From NCBI RefSeq assembly GCF_012911005.2, contig NZ_WTVS01000006.1:1-64000 (forward strand): 64,000 nt of DNA, written 5' to 3'. Shown in pieces: positions 14,672-23,626 of the stretch. Source of the stretch: Aromatoleum toluolicum. Lineage in GTDB: Bacteria; Pseudomonadota; Gammaproteobacteria; Burkholderiales; Rhodocyclaceae. Under the pieces are notes generated by a model that was given only the letters and a program-made list of their open reading frames with translations, was not told the origin of the DNA and ran no database searches. The position numbers and the translations under genes are program-made. The stretch's first letter is position 1; every line of letters begins with the position of its first letter.

Positions 14672-15250
14672 ATGCGCCGCCAGCCCACGCGCTACCTCCC
14701 TCACTGCGGCGGGCCCCGTTTTTTCATGGGCTGGATCCACCCGACACTTACGAACTCACCTGGCCGGCGCCGGGTGCGCCATGGCTGGCCGAGCGAGCGG
14801 GCTGCTCGAGGCCGCAGCCATCGCCACCGCCTTCGACGGACAGGGCTTCGACCACGGGGTGTTCGTGCCACTGAAGATCGCCCCTCCCAAAGCAAGATTT
14901 CCATGCGCGCAGACGTCGCTCAAAGCCGGCCTCGGCCTCGACGTTCACTTGACCGCAGGCGCGGCGCTCGCCCCGTTGCGCGAGGAAGGGGTGCTGATCA
15001 TCGGCTCGGACAACAGCTTCCACAACATGCAGGAGATGATAGCGGGTATGCACGGGCGCAGCCGGGTGCGAGCCGTGAATTCGATGCCTGGCTGGAGGCG
15101 GTCGCCGCCGACACGCGTGAGGAACATCTGTTACCCCTGCATGTGGTGGCTGGCGCCGCCGCTGGCGAGCCACGCCGCAAGATGCTGGAAGATCACGTCA
15201 TGGGCACCGTGGAGAGTGCCTTTGAATATGGAGGTATGGAGGCAGGCCAT
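14672..15250 (+). pseudogene. Class III extradiol (4,5-DOPA/LigB-type) dioxygenase, decayed
   Basis: Pieces of a DODA-type dioxygenase appear in order but in alternating frames: LPHCGGPRFFM near the start, then GFDHGVFVPLKIAPP with the metal His, LREEGVLIIGSDNSFHNM, and finally EEHLLPLHVVAGAA with the second His region. At least two frameshifts separate them. No product can be made from this as written. Neighbouring genes on both sides are also frameshifted. Confidence 0.7.
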
Positions 15251-15732
15251 GAGCTTCGAATTTCCGCCACGCCCGGGCGAACGTCCGCGGACCACGCCTT
15301 GTGCACCGCACACCCAGATCAGCCAGAACAGCGCTCCGGAGGTGCACCGGACCTTCAAGGTACACGCATCGAGTTGCCTTCGTGCGCAGCGAGCCATCGA
15401 GAATCTCGGTCCCCGGGGCCGAGGCTCTGGTGCTATCCCATGAGCGCGCATGTGGTCCGCCCCAAGCCTTCATGGTCGGTCGCGAGTTCGCCCATGTGCA
15501 TCCGGCTGATGACGGTTCGATGCACCTGATTCTGCCCCTGGAGCTGGTCAGCAAAGGCTGGGGCGAGCCACATCCCATGGCCGAGGCGGGCTACATCCCG
15601 GCCAATGCCGTGATGGCCTACGCGCCCCGGGACATCGCCGAGATCGACATCCTGCTGGGCATCCTGCGCACCTCCTGGGACTTTGCCTGCGGCCATATAA
15701 ATCTACCTTCAACCATCGTCATCCATGAATGA
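15249..15732 (+). pseudogene. DUF5519/luciferase-domain family protein, probably frameshifted
   Basis: The likely N-terminus (from the ATG at 15249, PPRPGERPRTTPCAPHTQIS) is in one frame and the rest (ISVPGAEALVL, then GREFAHVHPADDGSMHLILP and GWGEPHPMAEAG) in another, with the switch near 15400. The pattern VGxEFAHxHPxxDGSxHL is that of the DUF5519 family, whose function I do not know. The stop overlaps the first possible start of the next gene. Confidence 0.55.
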
Positions 15733-15742
15733 GGAGAAAGCA

Positions 15743-16834
15743 GTGACTCAAAACAACCGTGATTTGTACTCACCGGCCACCGTCGCCGGCCACCGGCTAC
15801 AGAACCGCATCGTCATGGCGCCGATGACGCGCAACCGCGCCATCGAGAATCTGCCCAACGCGCTGATGGCCGAGTATTATGCGCAGCGCGCCTTGGCCGG
15901 GCTGATCATCACCGAAGGCACCAGCCCCTCGCCCGAAGGCCTGGGTTATCCGCGCATTCCAGGGCTGTTCTCAGAGGCCCAGGTGGCCGGCTGGAAGGGC
16001 GTCACCGGCGCGGTTCACAGCCGCGGCGCCAAGATCTTCGTCCAGTTCATGCACACCGGACGTATTGGCCATCCGCACAATCTGCCGCAGGGCGCGCAGG
16101 TACTGGCTCCCTCGGCCATCGCCGCCGCCGGCGAGATCTACACCGACCGCGCCGGCATGCAGCCGCACCCGGCGCCCCGGGCGATGAGCCTCGACGACAT
16201 CGCCCGCACCCGGCAGGATTTCGTCAAGGCGGCCCAAAACGCCATTGCTGCCGGTTTCGACGGGGTCGAGCTGCACGGCGCCAACGGCTACCTGCTGGAG
16301 CAGTTCATCCGCCCCACCAGCAACCAGCGCAGCGACGACTACGGCGGCCCGATCGAAAACCGCGCCCGTTTCGTGCTGGAAGTGGCCAGGGCCACGGCAG
16401 AGGCCATCGGCGCCTCCAGGGTGGGCATTCGCCTCTCGCCCTACGGCGTGTTCAACGACATGCCGCCTTACGCGGAAATGGAGGCCGACTACACCTACCT
16501 GGCCGAGCAATTGGGCAAGCTGGGGCTGGCGTATCTACACATCGTGGATCATTCCGCCATGGGCGCGCCTGCAGTGCCGGAGCAGATCAAGCAGGCCATG
16601 CGCGCGGCCTTCGGCGGCCCCGTCATCCTGGTCGGCGCTTATGACGCGCAGCGCGCCCAGGACGATCTGAACGCCGGCCGCGCGGATCTGATCGCGGTCG
16701 GGCGTGATTTTCTCGCCAACCCGGACCTGCCCGACCGGTGGCAACAGGGGTTGGCGCTCAACGCGCCGGACTTCGACACTTTCTACACTCCCGGCGAGAA
16801 AGGCTACACGGACTACCCTACCCGCGCCGCTTAG
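15743..16834 (+). CDS. Old Yellow Enzyme-family NADPH:flavin oxidoreductase (NemA-like)
   Basis: This protein of about 363 residues is an FMN-dependent ene-reductase. It shows RIVMAPMTRNRA, FVQFMHTGRIGHPHN, the substrate-binding HGANGYLLEQFIRP, and SNQRSDDYGG, all typical of NemA/OYE. Such enzymes reduce activated alkenes, nitro compounds and quinones. I take the GTG at 15743 because GAGGAG lies six bases before it; an ATG six codons upstream has no such site. It is the only intact enzyme gene of the HxlR-linked set. Confidence 0.9.
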   Translation: MTQNNRDLYSPATVAGHRLQNRIVMAPMTRNRAIENLPNALMAEYYAQRALAGLIITEGTSPSPEGLGYPRIPGLFSEAQVAGWKGVTGAVHSRGAKIFVQFMHTGRIGHPHNLPQGAQVLAPSAIAAAGEIYTDRAGMQPHPAPRAMSLDDIARTRQDFVKAAQNAIAAGFDGVELHGANGYLLEQFIRPTSNQRSDDYGGPIENRARFVLEVARATAEAIGASRVGIRLSPYGVFNDMPPYAEMEADYTYLAEQLGKLGLAYLHIVDHSAMGAPAVPEQIKQAMRAAFGGPVILVGAYDAQRAQDDLNAGRADLIAVGRDFLANPDLPDRWQQGLALNAPDFDTFYTPGEKGYTDYPTRAA

Positions 16835-16962
16835 CCGGCCACCTCGCACGCCGCGGTGATCGACAGGGACGATCGGTCATCGCATGGCGGCGCGGCAGAA
16901 GCTGATCTACATCACGTGGCCCGATGAACAGAGGGTGCTCGTCACCCGGTTCACGTCATGGC

Positions 16963-18111
16963 CTAGCCAAACTGCCGCCTGAACCTGCGCACGCCAATAC
17001 CGAAGATCCCCACCCCCAGCAGCGTCAATCCCAGCAGCGAATCCCACAGCACGTCGAGCCCCGCGCCCTTGAGCAGGATGCCGTAGCCCATCTCGATGAA
17101 GTAATAAAGCGGCGAGAGGTACATTGTCTCGCGCAGTCCGGCGGGCATGGCCTCGGGCGGGGTCCAGGCGCCGGACAGGAAGACCATGGGCATGAGGATG
17201 AAAATGGCCAGCATCGCCGCCTGGGCCAGGTTGCGGCTCAGGGTGGCGATGTAGAGACCGAGCCCGGAGGTGGCGACGGTGTAGAGGGTGGTCACGGCGA
17301 AAAACAGCGGCAGGCTGCCCTTGATGGGCACGCCGAAGACCGGCACCAGGACCAGGAACAGGGAGATTGCGGTGCCCGCGAGGATCACCAGGGTCATGGA
17401 GATCACCTTGGGCAGCAGGATCAGCGCCGGGGTCAGCGGCGAAACCAGCAGTTGCTCGATGGTGCCGCGCTCCTTCTCGCGCACCGCGGCGGCGGCCGGC
17501 AGCATGATGGCCATGACGGTGATGACGGTCAGCAGCTCCGAGATGGGGATGAACCAGGCATCGTTCTGGTTCGGGTTGTACCAGACGCGGTGCTGGTCCT
17601 GGATCATGGGGACAGTGTCGAGGCTCGCCTCGCTCGCCCCCATGCGCGCCAGCGCCGCCTCGAAGCCGTAGCGACCGATGATCTGGCCACTGTAGCTGGC
17701 GGCCAGCGTCCCCAGCACGGTGTTGCTGGTGTCCACCAGAACCTGCACGTCCGTGGGCCGGCCGCTCTGCAGGTCACGCTGAAAGTAGGGAGGGATGTCC
17801 AGCACCGCCAGCGCCTGCCCCTGGTCCAGCAGCGCCTGCCCTTCGCGGCTGTCCTGGATCTCGCCGCCCAGCTGGAAATAAGGCGGACGGAAGCGGTAGA
17901 TCAGCTCGCGGGAGGCGGCGCTGTGATCGGCATCGTGCACCACCACCGTGGCATGGTTGAGCTCCAGGCGCACATTGCGGGTCATGTAGATGTCGGCGGT
18001 GAACAGGAAGACGATGGCGAACATCAGAAAGCCGTCGCGAAAGAGCTGCAGCAGCTCCTTGACTGTCATCGCTGCCAGCCGCGACCACCAGAGTGTCAAC
18101 CTTGAGTTCAT
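16963..18111 (-). CDS. ABC-2 type exporter permease (YbhR-like)
   Basis: This 382-residue inner membrane protein has one N-terminal membrane helix, a large periplasmic domain (about 45-180) and five C-terminal helices with the signature VREKERGTIEQLLVSPL. This is the layout of E. coli YbhR/YbhS. Its start overlaps the stop of the second permease by four bases (ATGA). It is the last gene of the long minus-strand run. About 130 bases without a gene separate it from the Old Yellow Enzyme gene, which converges on it. Confidence 0.88.
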   Translation of the reverse strand: MNSRLTLWWSRLAAMTVKELLQLFRDGFLMFAIVFLFTADIYMTRNVRLELNHATVVVHDADHSAASRELIYRFRPPYFQLGGEIQDSREGQALLDQGQALAVLDIPPYFQRDLQSGRPTDVQVLVDTSNTVLGTLAASYSGQIIGRYGFEAALARMGASEASLDTVPMIQDQHRVWYNPNQNDAWFIPISELLTVITVMAIMLPAAAAVREKERGTIEQLLVSPLTPALILLPKVISMTLVILAGTAISLFLVLVPVFGVPIKGSLPLFFAVTTLYTVATSGLGLYIATLSRNLAQAAMLAIFILMPMVFLSGAWTPPEAMPAGLRETMYLSPLYYFIEMGYGILLKGAGLDVLWDSLLGLTLLGVGIFGIGVRRFRRQFG

Positions 18112-19262
18112 GTGCGCGGTCTTTTGTGAAAGAGCGCGAAGCTGATCAGCCACAGCACGGCCGCGTAAATGGCCAGCGCCAATGCCTTGCCCCAGAGCTG
18201 TTCCAGGCCCACCCCCTTGAGGAAGCTGCCCAAGGCGATGTCGGTGAAATACATGGCGGGAAACAGGTGCGCCTCGAATTGCCCCTGCGGGTCCATGGAG
18301 GCGATGGGCACCAGCAGGCCCGAGTACAGCACGGAGGGGATGATGGTCATGACTACGGTCAGCATCATCGCCGCCACCTGGGTGCGCACGATGAGCGAGG
18401 CGAGCAGGCCGATGCCCGTGGTGCAGGTGACATAGATCACCGAGGAGAGGAAGAAGAACAGCGGATCGCCCTTGAACGGCACGCCGAACAGACCGGTGGC
18501 GAGCGCCCACAGAATGAGGCTGTTGACGATGGAGATACCCACGTAGGGCAGGAGCTTGCCGGCCAGGAATTCGCCGCGGGTGACGGTGGAGGCATAGATG
18601 TTGTAGATGGAGCCGCTCTCCTTCTCGCGCACCACCCCCAGCGCGGTGAGGAATGGAGGCGCCACCATCAGCACCAGCATGACCAGCGCCGTGGCGATCG
18701 ACCAGGTGCTCTTGAGCTCCTGGTTGTAGAGATAGCGCAGCTGCACCCGCACCGGCTGGGCGAGCGCCGCCGCCCGTTCCGGCGCGACGCCGAAGCGGCG
18801 GCTGATATAGGCGGCCAGCAGTTCGCCGTTGAAGGCCGCGTTGATGGCGATGACGTAGGCCTTGCTGGTCGAGGCGCGAAACGGGAAGGTGCCGTCGATC
18901 AGGCTCTGCACCGCCGCGGGCCGCCCCGCCATGAGGTTCTCCTCGAATTTTGGCGGAACCACGATGGCGAAGCGGATGCGGCTGTCGGCGAGCAGGGGGT
19001 CGAGCTCGCGTTCGCTCTTCACATGGCCCCGGTAGTCGAAGTAGCGCGAGTCGATGAAGCGGTGGGTGTAGTCGCGCGAGAGGGCGCTGCGGTCATGGTC
19101 CACCACCGCGAACGGGATATGCTCCACGTCGAGCGACAGGCCGTAGCCGAAGACCAGCATCAGCGCAGCGGGCACCACGAAGGCCAGCGCGAGAAACAGG
19201 CGGTCGCGCACGATCTCGCGCCACTCCTTGTGGGCCAGCGCCGCGATGCGTGCGAGGTTCAT
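18108..19262 (-). CDS. ABC-2 type exporter permease (YbhS-like)
   Basis: This 384-residue permease has an N-terminal helix (LFLALAFVVPAALMLVFGYG), a periplasmic domain and a C-terminal five-helix bundle with VVREKESGSIYNIYAST. It is the partner of the permease downstream; a heterodimer would form the exporter channel. The start overlaps the ATPase stop by four bases. A longer open frame upstream lies wholly within the ATPase gene and is not used. Confidence 0.88.
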   Translation of the reverse strand: MNLARIAALAHKEWREIVRDRLFLALAFVVPAALMLVFGYGLSLDVEHIPFAVVDHDRSALSRDYTHRFIDSRYFDYRGHVKSERELDPLLADSRIRFAIVVPPKFEENLMAGRPAAVQSLIDGTFPFRASTSKAYVIAINAAFNGELLAAYISRRFGVAPERAAALAQPVRVQLRYLYNQELKSTWSIATALVMLVLMVAPPFLTALGVVREKESGSIYNIYASTVTRGEFLAGKLLPYVGISIVNSLILWALATGLFGVPFKGDPLFFFLSSVIYVTCTTGIGLLASLIVRTQVAAMMLTVVMTIIPSVLYSGLLVPIASMDPQGQFEAHLFPAMYFTDIALGSFLKGVGLEQLWGKALALAIYAAVLWLISFALFHKRPRT

Positions 19263-21220
19263 AGCCGCTGCTCCCCCTGTTCCAAGGCCGTGATCCGGTA
19301 GACGAACACATCCTCCAGCGAGGGCGGGCGCGGTGTCACGCCGGCGAGCCCGATGCCGCGGCCGGCGAGGATGGTCTGAATCTCGCGCGTCGCGGTGTGC
19401 GCATCGCGGGCAAACAGATGGATGTGCCGGCCGAACAGCGCCACCCCCGCGAAGCCCGCCTGCTCCAGCAGCGCCATGGCGGCCAGCGGCCGGTCGGTGG
19501 CGACCTCCAGCAGCTCGCCGGCCTCCTCGCGCAGGGCCTGCTTCAATGCCGCGGGCGGGTCGTCGGCGACGATCCGTCCGGCGTGCATCAGGGCCAGGCG
19601 GTCGCAATGCTCGGCCTCGCTCATGTAGTGGGTGGTGATGAGGATGGCGACCTGCTCCACGCGGGCGAGATGGACGAGGATGTCCCAGAAGCGGCGCCGG
19701 CCGATCGGGTCCACGCCGGAGGTGGGTTCGTCCAGGAACAGGATGCGCGGCCGATGCACCAGGGCGCAGGCGAGCGCCAGGCGCTGGCGGATGCCCAGCG
19801 GCAGGCGGCCCGCCAGCTGCCGCTCGCGGCCCGTAAGCCCGGTCAGCTCCGCCACCTGTTCGATGCGCTCGCCAGCCGCGTGCCGCGCTACGCCGTAGAT
19901 GCGGGCATAGAGGCGCAGGTTCTCCAGCACGCTCAGGTCCTGATACAGGGAAAACGCCTGGGAGGTGTAGCCGATGCGCGCCTTGATCGCCTGCGCGGCA
20001 AAGTGCATGTCGGCCCCGGCCACCCGCCCCTCGCCATCGCTGGGCGGCAGAATGCCGGTGAGCATCTTGATCAGCGTGGTCTTGCCGGCACCGTTGGCGC
20101 CCACCAGACCGAAGATATCGCCCTGATGGACGGTGAAGCTCGCGCGATCCACGGCACGGAAGCCGTCGAAATCCCGCGTCAGATCCTTGGCGAGGATGGC
20201 GACATCGTCGCCAGGCGGATCGCCGTCGCCGGCCCGAGGTTTGGCAACGGCCCTCTCCTCGACCAGCCGCTGCCGGCGCAGGAGGGCGACGAAGGCGTCC
20301 TCGAGATCGGGCGTGGTGGCGTGCAGGTCCCGCAGAGACAGTCCCTTGAGGAGCCCGGCTACCGTGCCGACGGCGGCTTCGGGCTCCGCGTCGTCCACGA
20401 ACACCCGCAGCCGCGGCCCCACCGACTCCGCCTGCGCAAGGCTGGCCTGGATGCGGTCCAGCGCCTCCACCTGCGGCTCGGCCTCGAGTTCCACCACGCT
20501 GCCCGGCGTCCGGGCCCGGATCGCATCGGGTTCGCCGCTCGCAAGCACGCGCCCGCCGTGCATCAGGGACAGGCGGTGGAAGCGCTCGGCCTCGTCCATG
20601 TAGGCGGTGGAGATCAGGGCGGTGATGCCATTCTCGCGCAACAGCTCGGCGAGGATGGCCCAGAAATCCCGGCGCGAGACCGGATCGACACCGGTGGTGG
20701 GCTCGTCCAGGACGATGAGCTCCGGCTCGTGGATCAGGGTGCAGACGAGGCCGAGCTTCTGCTTCATGCCGCCGGAGAGGTGTTTCATCGGCCGGCCGGT
20801 GAAGCGGTCGAGCCGCGTCATGGCCAGGAGCTTCGCCTTGCGCGCGGCAATCTCTGCGGCCGGCACGCCGCGCAGGCGGGCGAAAAAGTCGATGTTTTCT
20901 TCCACCGACAGCTCGGGATAGAGGTTGAGGCCCAGGCCCTGGGGCATGAAGCCGAGCCGGCCCTTCACCCGCTCGGCCGCCGCCTCCGAATCGATGCGGA
21001 TGCCGAACATTTCGATCGAGCCCTCCTCGAAGGCGAGCACCCCGGCGACGGCCTTCATGAGGCTGGACTTGCCGGCGCCGTCCGGCCCGATGAGGCCGTA
21101 GATTTCACCGCGCCGCACCTCGAGATCGACCCCGGCGACCGCCGCCTGCCGGCGATAGCGCTTGCCGAAACCCTGCACCCGGACGGCCGGCGCGGGCGTT
21201 AGCGGCGCGGCTTCGCCCAT
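19259..21220 (-). CDS. ABC exporter ATPase with two nucleotide-binding domains (YbhF-like)
   Basis: The 653-residue protein holds two ABC domains. The first has Walker A GPDGAGKSS, signature LSGGMKQKLGL and Walker B LIVLDEPTTGVDP. The second has GANGAGKTT, the weaker signature LPLGIRQRLAL and ILFLDEPTSGVDP. A linker of about 90 residues joins them. E. coli YbhF has the same tandem layout and the same neighbours (YbhG, YbhS, YbhR). The ATG at 21220, after GAGGACACCCC, overlaps the adaptor gene by 22 bases. Confidence 0.92.
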   Translation of the reverse strand: MGEAAPLTPAPAVRVQGFGKRYRRQAAVAGVDLEVRRGEIYGLIGPDGAGKSSLMKAVAGVLAFEEGSIEMFGIRIDSEAAAERVKGRLGFMPQGLGLNLYPELSVEENIDFFARLRGVPAAEIAARKAKLLAMTRLDRFTGRPMKHLSGGMKQKLGLVCTLIHEPELIVLDEPTTGVDPVSRRDFWAILAELLRENGITALISTAYMDEAERFHRLSLMHGGRVLASGEPDAIRARTPGSVVELEAEPQVEALDRIQASLAQAESVGPRLRVFVDDAEPEAAVGTVAGLLKGLSLRDLHATTPDLEDAFVALLRRQRLVEERAVAKPRAGDGDPPGDDVAILAKDLTRDFDGFRAVDRASFTVHQGDIFGLVGANGAGKTTLIKMLTGILPPSDGEGRVAGADMHFAAQAIKARIGYTSQAFSLYQDLSVLENLRLYARIYGVARHAAGERIEQVAELTGLTGRERQLAGRLPLGIRQRLALACALVHRPRILFLDEPTSGVDPIGRRRFWDILVHLARVEQVAILITTHYMSEAEHCDRLALMHAGRIVADDPPAALKQALREEAGELLEVATDRPLAAMALLEQAGFAGVALFGRHIHLFARDAHTATREIQTILAGRGIGLAGVTPRPPSLEDVFVYRITALEQGEQRL

Positions 21221-22308
21221 GGGGTGTCCTCGCGCCAACGGATGATGGCATCGGCCGGCAGCCCCGGCGTGAGGCGGTGCTCCGGGTTTACATCCAGATA
21301 CAGCTTGACCGCATAGACCAGCTTGACCCGCTCGTCCGGTGTTTGCACCTCCTTCGGCGTGAACTCCGCCCGCGCGGCGATGTAGCGCACCGTGGCGGGG
21401 AACGGCCGGTCGGGGAAGGCGTCGGTGTACACCCGCGCCGGCAGCCCCAGGCGCACCTTGCCGATGTCCTTCTCCGGCACATAGGCCTTGAGATAGAGGC
21501 GGTCGAGATCGACGATGTCGAAAAGCGGCGCACCCGCGCCGACCACCTCGCCCGCATTCACCAGACGCTGGGTGATGATGCCGTCGGCAGGCGCGACAAT
21601 GGCGAGATCGGCGAGCACGCTCTCGGCCTCTTTCAGCGCGGCCCGCGCCTGATCGAGCTGGGCGGCCAGGGCCTTGACTTCATCCTCCCTGGCGCGCAGC
21701 CGTTCATCGCCCAGACGCGCCTGGGCAAGCTGCCTTTCCGCCACGCGCACGGCCTCTTCGGCCGAGCGCGCCTGGTTGGCCGCAACCTCGGCGGCCAGCG
21801 CCATCTGCTCGTAACGGTGCCGATCCACCGTTCCCGCCTCGGCCAGCCTGCGGAAGCGCTCGGCATCCCGCGCCGCCTGCTCCGCGCTGGAGTGGGCCGA
21901 GGCGAGCTGCGCGCGGGCATGGGCGAGGTTGGCCTCGGCGGTTTGGATCGCCAGGGGCAGGTCCTTGCGCGCGACTGCGAGCGCCGTCTGCGCAGCCCGC
22001 CATTGCGCCTCCATGGCGCTTGCCGCCTGGCGGGCCTGATCGAGTCTGGCGCGGACCTGGGCATCGTCCAGGCGGGCGAGCACCTTGCCCTTCTGCGTGC
22101 TATCCCCTTCGCGGGCAGGGAGATCAGCCACCTTACCCGGCATCTTGCCGGCGACGGCATAGTGATCGCCCTCGATACGGCCGTTGGCTTGGATCAGTCC
22201 ATCAGGCAGCGGCGGCGTGCGCAGCCAGAACCACCAACCCGCGACGGCGAGCAGGGCCAGCACGGTCAATCCGGAAACGAGCCCAACGGACGGGATGTTT
22301 TTCTTCAC
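21199..22308 (-). CDS. HlyD-family membrane fusion protein (YbhG-like)
   Basis: This 369-residue periplasmic adaptor has one N-terminal helix (VGLVSGLTVLALLAVAGWWF), a lipoyl-like half motif (GKMPGKVADLPAREGDS), a long coiled-coil hairpin (about 90-220, rich in Ala, Glu and Arg) and a barrel domain. I use the GTG start, which has AGGGAG upstream; the open frame runs 11 codons further. It should link the ABC permeases to the TolC-type channel encoded 13 bases upstream. Confidence 0.9.
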   Translation of the reverse strand: MKKNIPSVGLVSGLTVLALLAVAGWWFWLRTPPLPDGLIQANGRIEGDHYAVAGKMPGKVADLPAREGDSTQKGKVLARLDDAQVRARLDQARQAASAMEAQWRAAQTALAVARKDLPLAIQTAEANLAHARAQLASAHSSAEQAARDAERFRRLAEAGTVDRHRYEQMALAAEVAANQARSAEEAVRVAERQLAQARLGDERLRAREDEVKALAAQLDQARAALKEAESVLADLAIVAPADGIITQRLVNAGEVVGAGAPLFDIVDLDRLYLKAYVPEKDIGKVRLGLPARVYTDAFPDRPFPATVRYIAARAEFTPKEVQTPDERVKLVYAVKLYLDVNPEHRLTPGLPADAIIRWREDTPWAKPRR

Positions 22309-22321
22309 GCTGGCTCCCTCT

Positions 22322-23626
22322 CTAAAGATCGCCCACGGCACGCTTCAGTCGCAGTCCAGCCAGCGCGGCGTCATAGTGCGCGGCGGCGTGATTGGCCTCG
22401 CTGTTGACGCGCAGGGTTTCGGCGTCCAGCACCTCGGTATGGGTGGACAGGCCGTTGGCATAGCGGTCGCGCACCACGCGCAGGTTTTCCTCGGCCTGGT
22501 CGATGGCCGAGCGGGTGACCTCGATGCGCTTTCCCGTTTCCTCCACGTCGAGCCAAGTCTGGCGCACCTGCAGGGCGACCACCGAGGCGAGCTCCTCGCG
22601 CTGCTCCGTCAACGCTGCCGCCTGGCGCTCGACCGCGCCGGCGCGGTGACCGGCCACACCGCCATCGAACACGTTCCATCGGGCTCCCAGGGTGACCATC
22701 CACTGCCCTTCATGCACCTGATAGCGGTTTTGCTGGTAGCCATAGCCGCCGGACAGCGCAATCTGCGGACGATTTTCTCCGCGCACGGCTGCCGCCTGAT
22801 GGCGTAAGGCCTCGATCTGTCCGGCCAGCGCGGCCAATTCGCTGCGCTGGACGAGCGCCCGCTCGGTCAAGCGCGCCAAGGGTACCCGACCCGCATCGGG
22901 GGCCAGTTCATCCAAGCTGACGGCCTGGTCAAGCGGTCGCCCCAGCAGCCGGTTGTAGGCCGCGCGGGCCAGATCCAGGGCATTGGCCGCCTGCAGGGCC
23001 TTTTGCCGTGCATCGGCCAGGGCGACCCGCACGGAGAGCAGGTCGCTCCTGGCCACCATGCCCTGCTCGTGCAGGTTTCCCACATCGCGAGCATGGGCCG
23101 ACAGACTCTCGACATGGCTTTCGGCGACCTTCAGCATCCGGCCGGCGCGCAGCCCGTTGACGTAGGCATCGGCCACGCGCAGCTTGAGGTTCTGCACGTC
23201 GGCCGTCTCGCCCAGCCTCGCCGCCTCCAGGCCCGCCGCCGCCGCATCGATGCCGCGCTCGATGCGGCCCCCGGTGTAGAGCGGCAGGGTCGCCATGGCC
23301 TTGTAGGCGGCGCTGTCTTGCTGGGCCATCGGCATCTGCAGCGACTGGCCGAGCAGGTCGGCCCTGAACGCCGGCGTCTTGTCGAGGGCGATATAGCCTG
23401 CCTCCAGACTCACGCTGGGCAGGCTGCTGGATCGGGCAGCCTCCAGCAGGCTCTCGGCGGCGCCGGTGTTTTCGCGCGCCGCCTTCAGGCCGCGGTCCAC
23501 GCCCAGGGCGGTGTCCCATGCCTGCGGCAGGGATTCGGCAGCGGCGTTGCCCGCGAGCAGCGCGGCGGCCAGGCCTGCCAGCGGCAGCAGGCCGCGGAGT
23601 CTTTTTGGGTGATGAGCGGAATTCAT
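22322..23626 (-). CDS. TolC-family outer membrane efflux protein
   Basis: The 434-residue protein starts with a signal peptide (LLPLAGLAAALLAGNAAA, cut before ESLPQAW) and has the two tandem OEP domains of TolC, each with a coiled-coil part (QNLKLRVADAYVNGLRAG; LQVRQTWLDVEETGKRIEV). It lies between an RND pump and an ABC exporter and is the only outer membrane channel here, so both may use it. Its start overlaps the RND stop by four bases, with AAGGAACAAC upstream. Confidence 0.92.
   Translation of the reverse strand: MNSAHHPKRLRGLLPLAGLAAALLAGNAAAESLPQAWDTALGVDRGLKAARENTGAAESLLEAARSSSLPSVSLEAGYIALDKTPAFRADLLGQSLQMPMAQQDSAAYKAMATLPLYTGGRIERGIDAAAAGLEAARLGETADVQNLKLRVADAYVNGLRAGRMLKVAESHVESLSAHARDVGNLHEQGMVARSDLLSVRVALADARQKALQAANALDLARAAYNRLLGRPLDQAVSLDELAPDAGRVPLARLTERALVQRSELAALAGQIEALRHQAAAVRGENRPQIALSGGYGYQQNRYQVHEGQWMVTLGARWNVFDGGVAGHRAGAVERQAAALTEQREELASVVALQVRQTWLDVEETGKRIEVTRSAIDQAEENLRVVRDRYANGLSTHTEVLDAETLRVNSEANHAAAHYDAALAGLRLKRAVGDL

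Noticed and set aside
14672-15529. Plus-strand frame of 285 codons read as one protein
   Set aside because: It strings together pieces of a frameshifted DODA-type dioxygenase and out-of-frame text of the next gene; only parts of it show family motifs.
18093-19301. Long open frame on the plus strand across the YbhS-like permease gene
   Set aside because: It is rich in His, Gln, Gly and Arg without any domain, the typical antisense shadow of a high-GC gene; the minus strand encodes a clear permease.
19397-21202. A 601-codon plus-strand frame opposite the ABC ATPase
   Set aside because: The minus strand has two complete Walker A/signature/Walker B sets; the plus frame has no family features and low-complexity composition.
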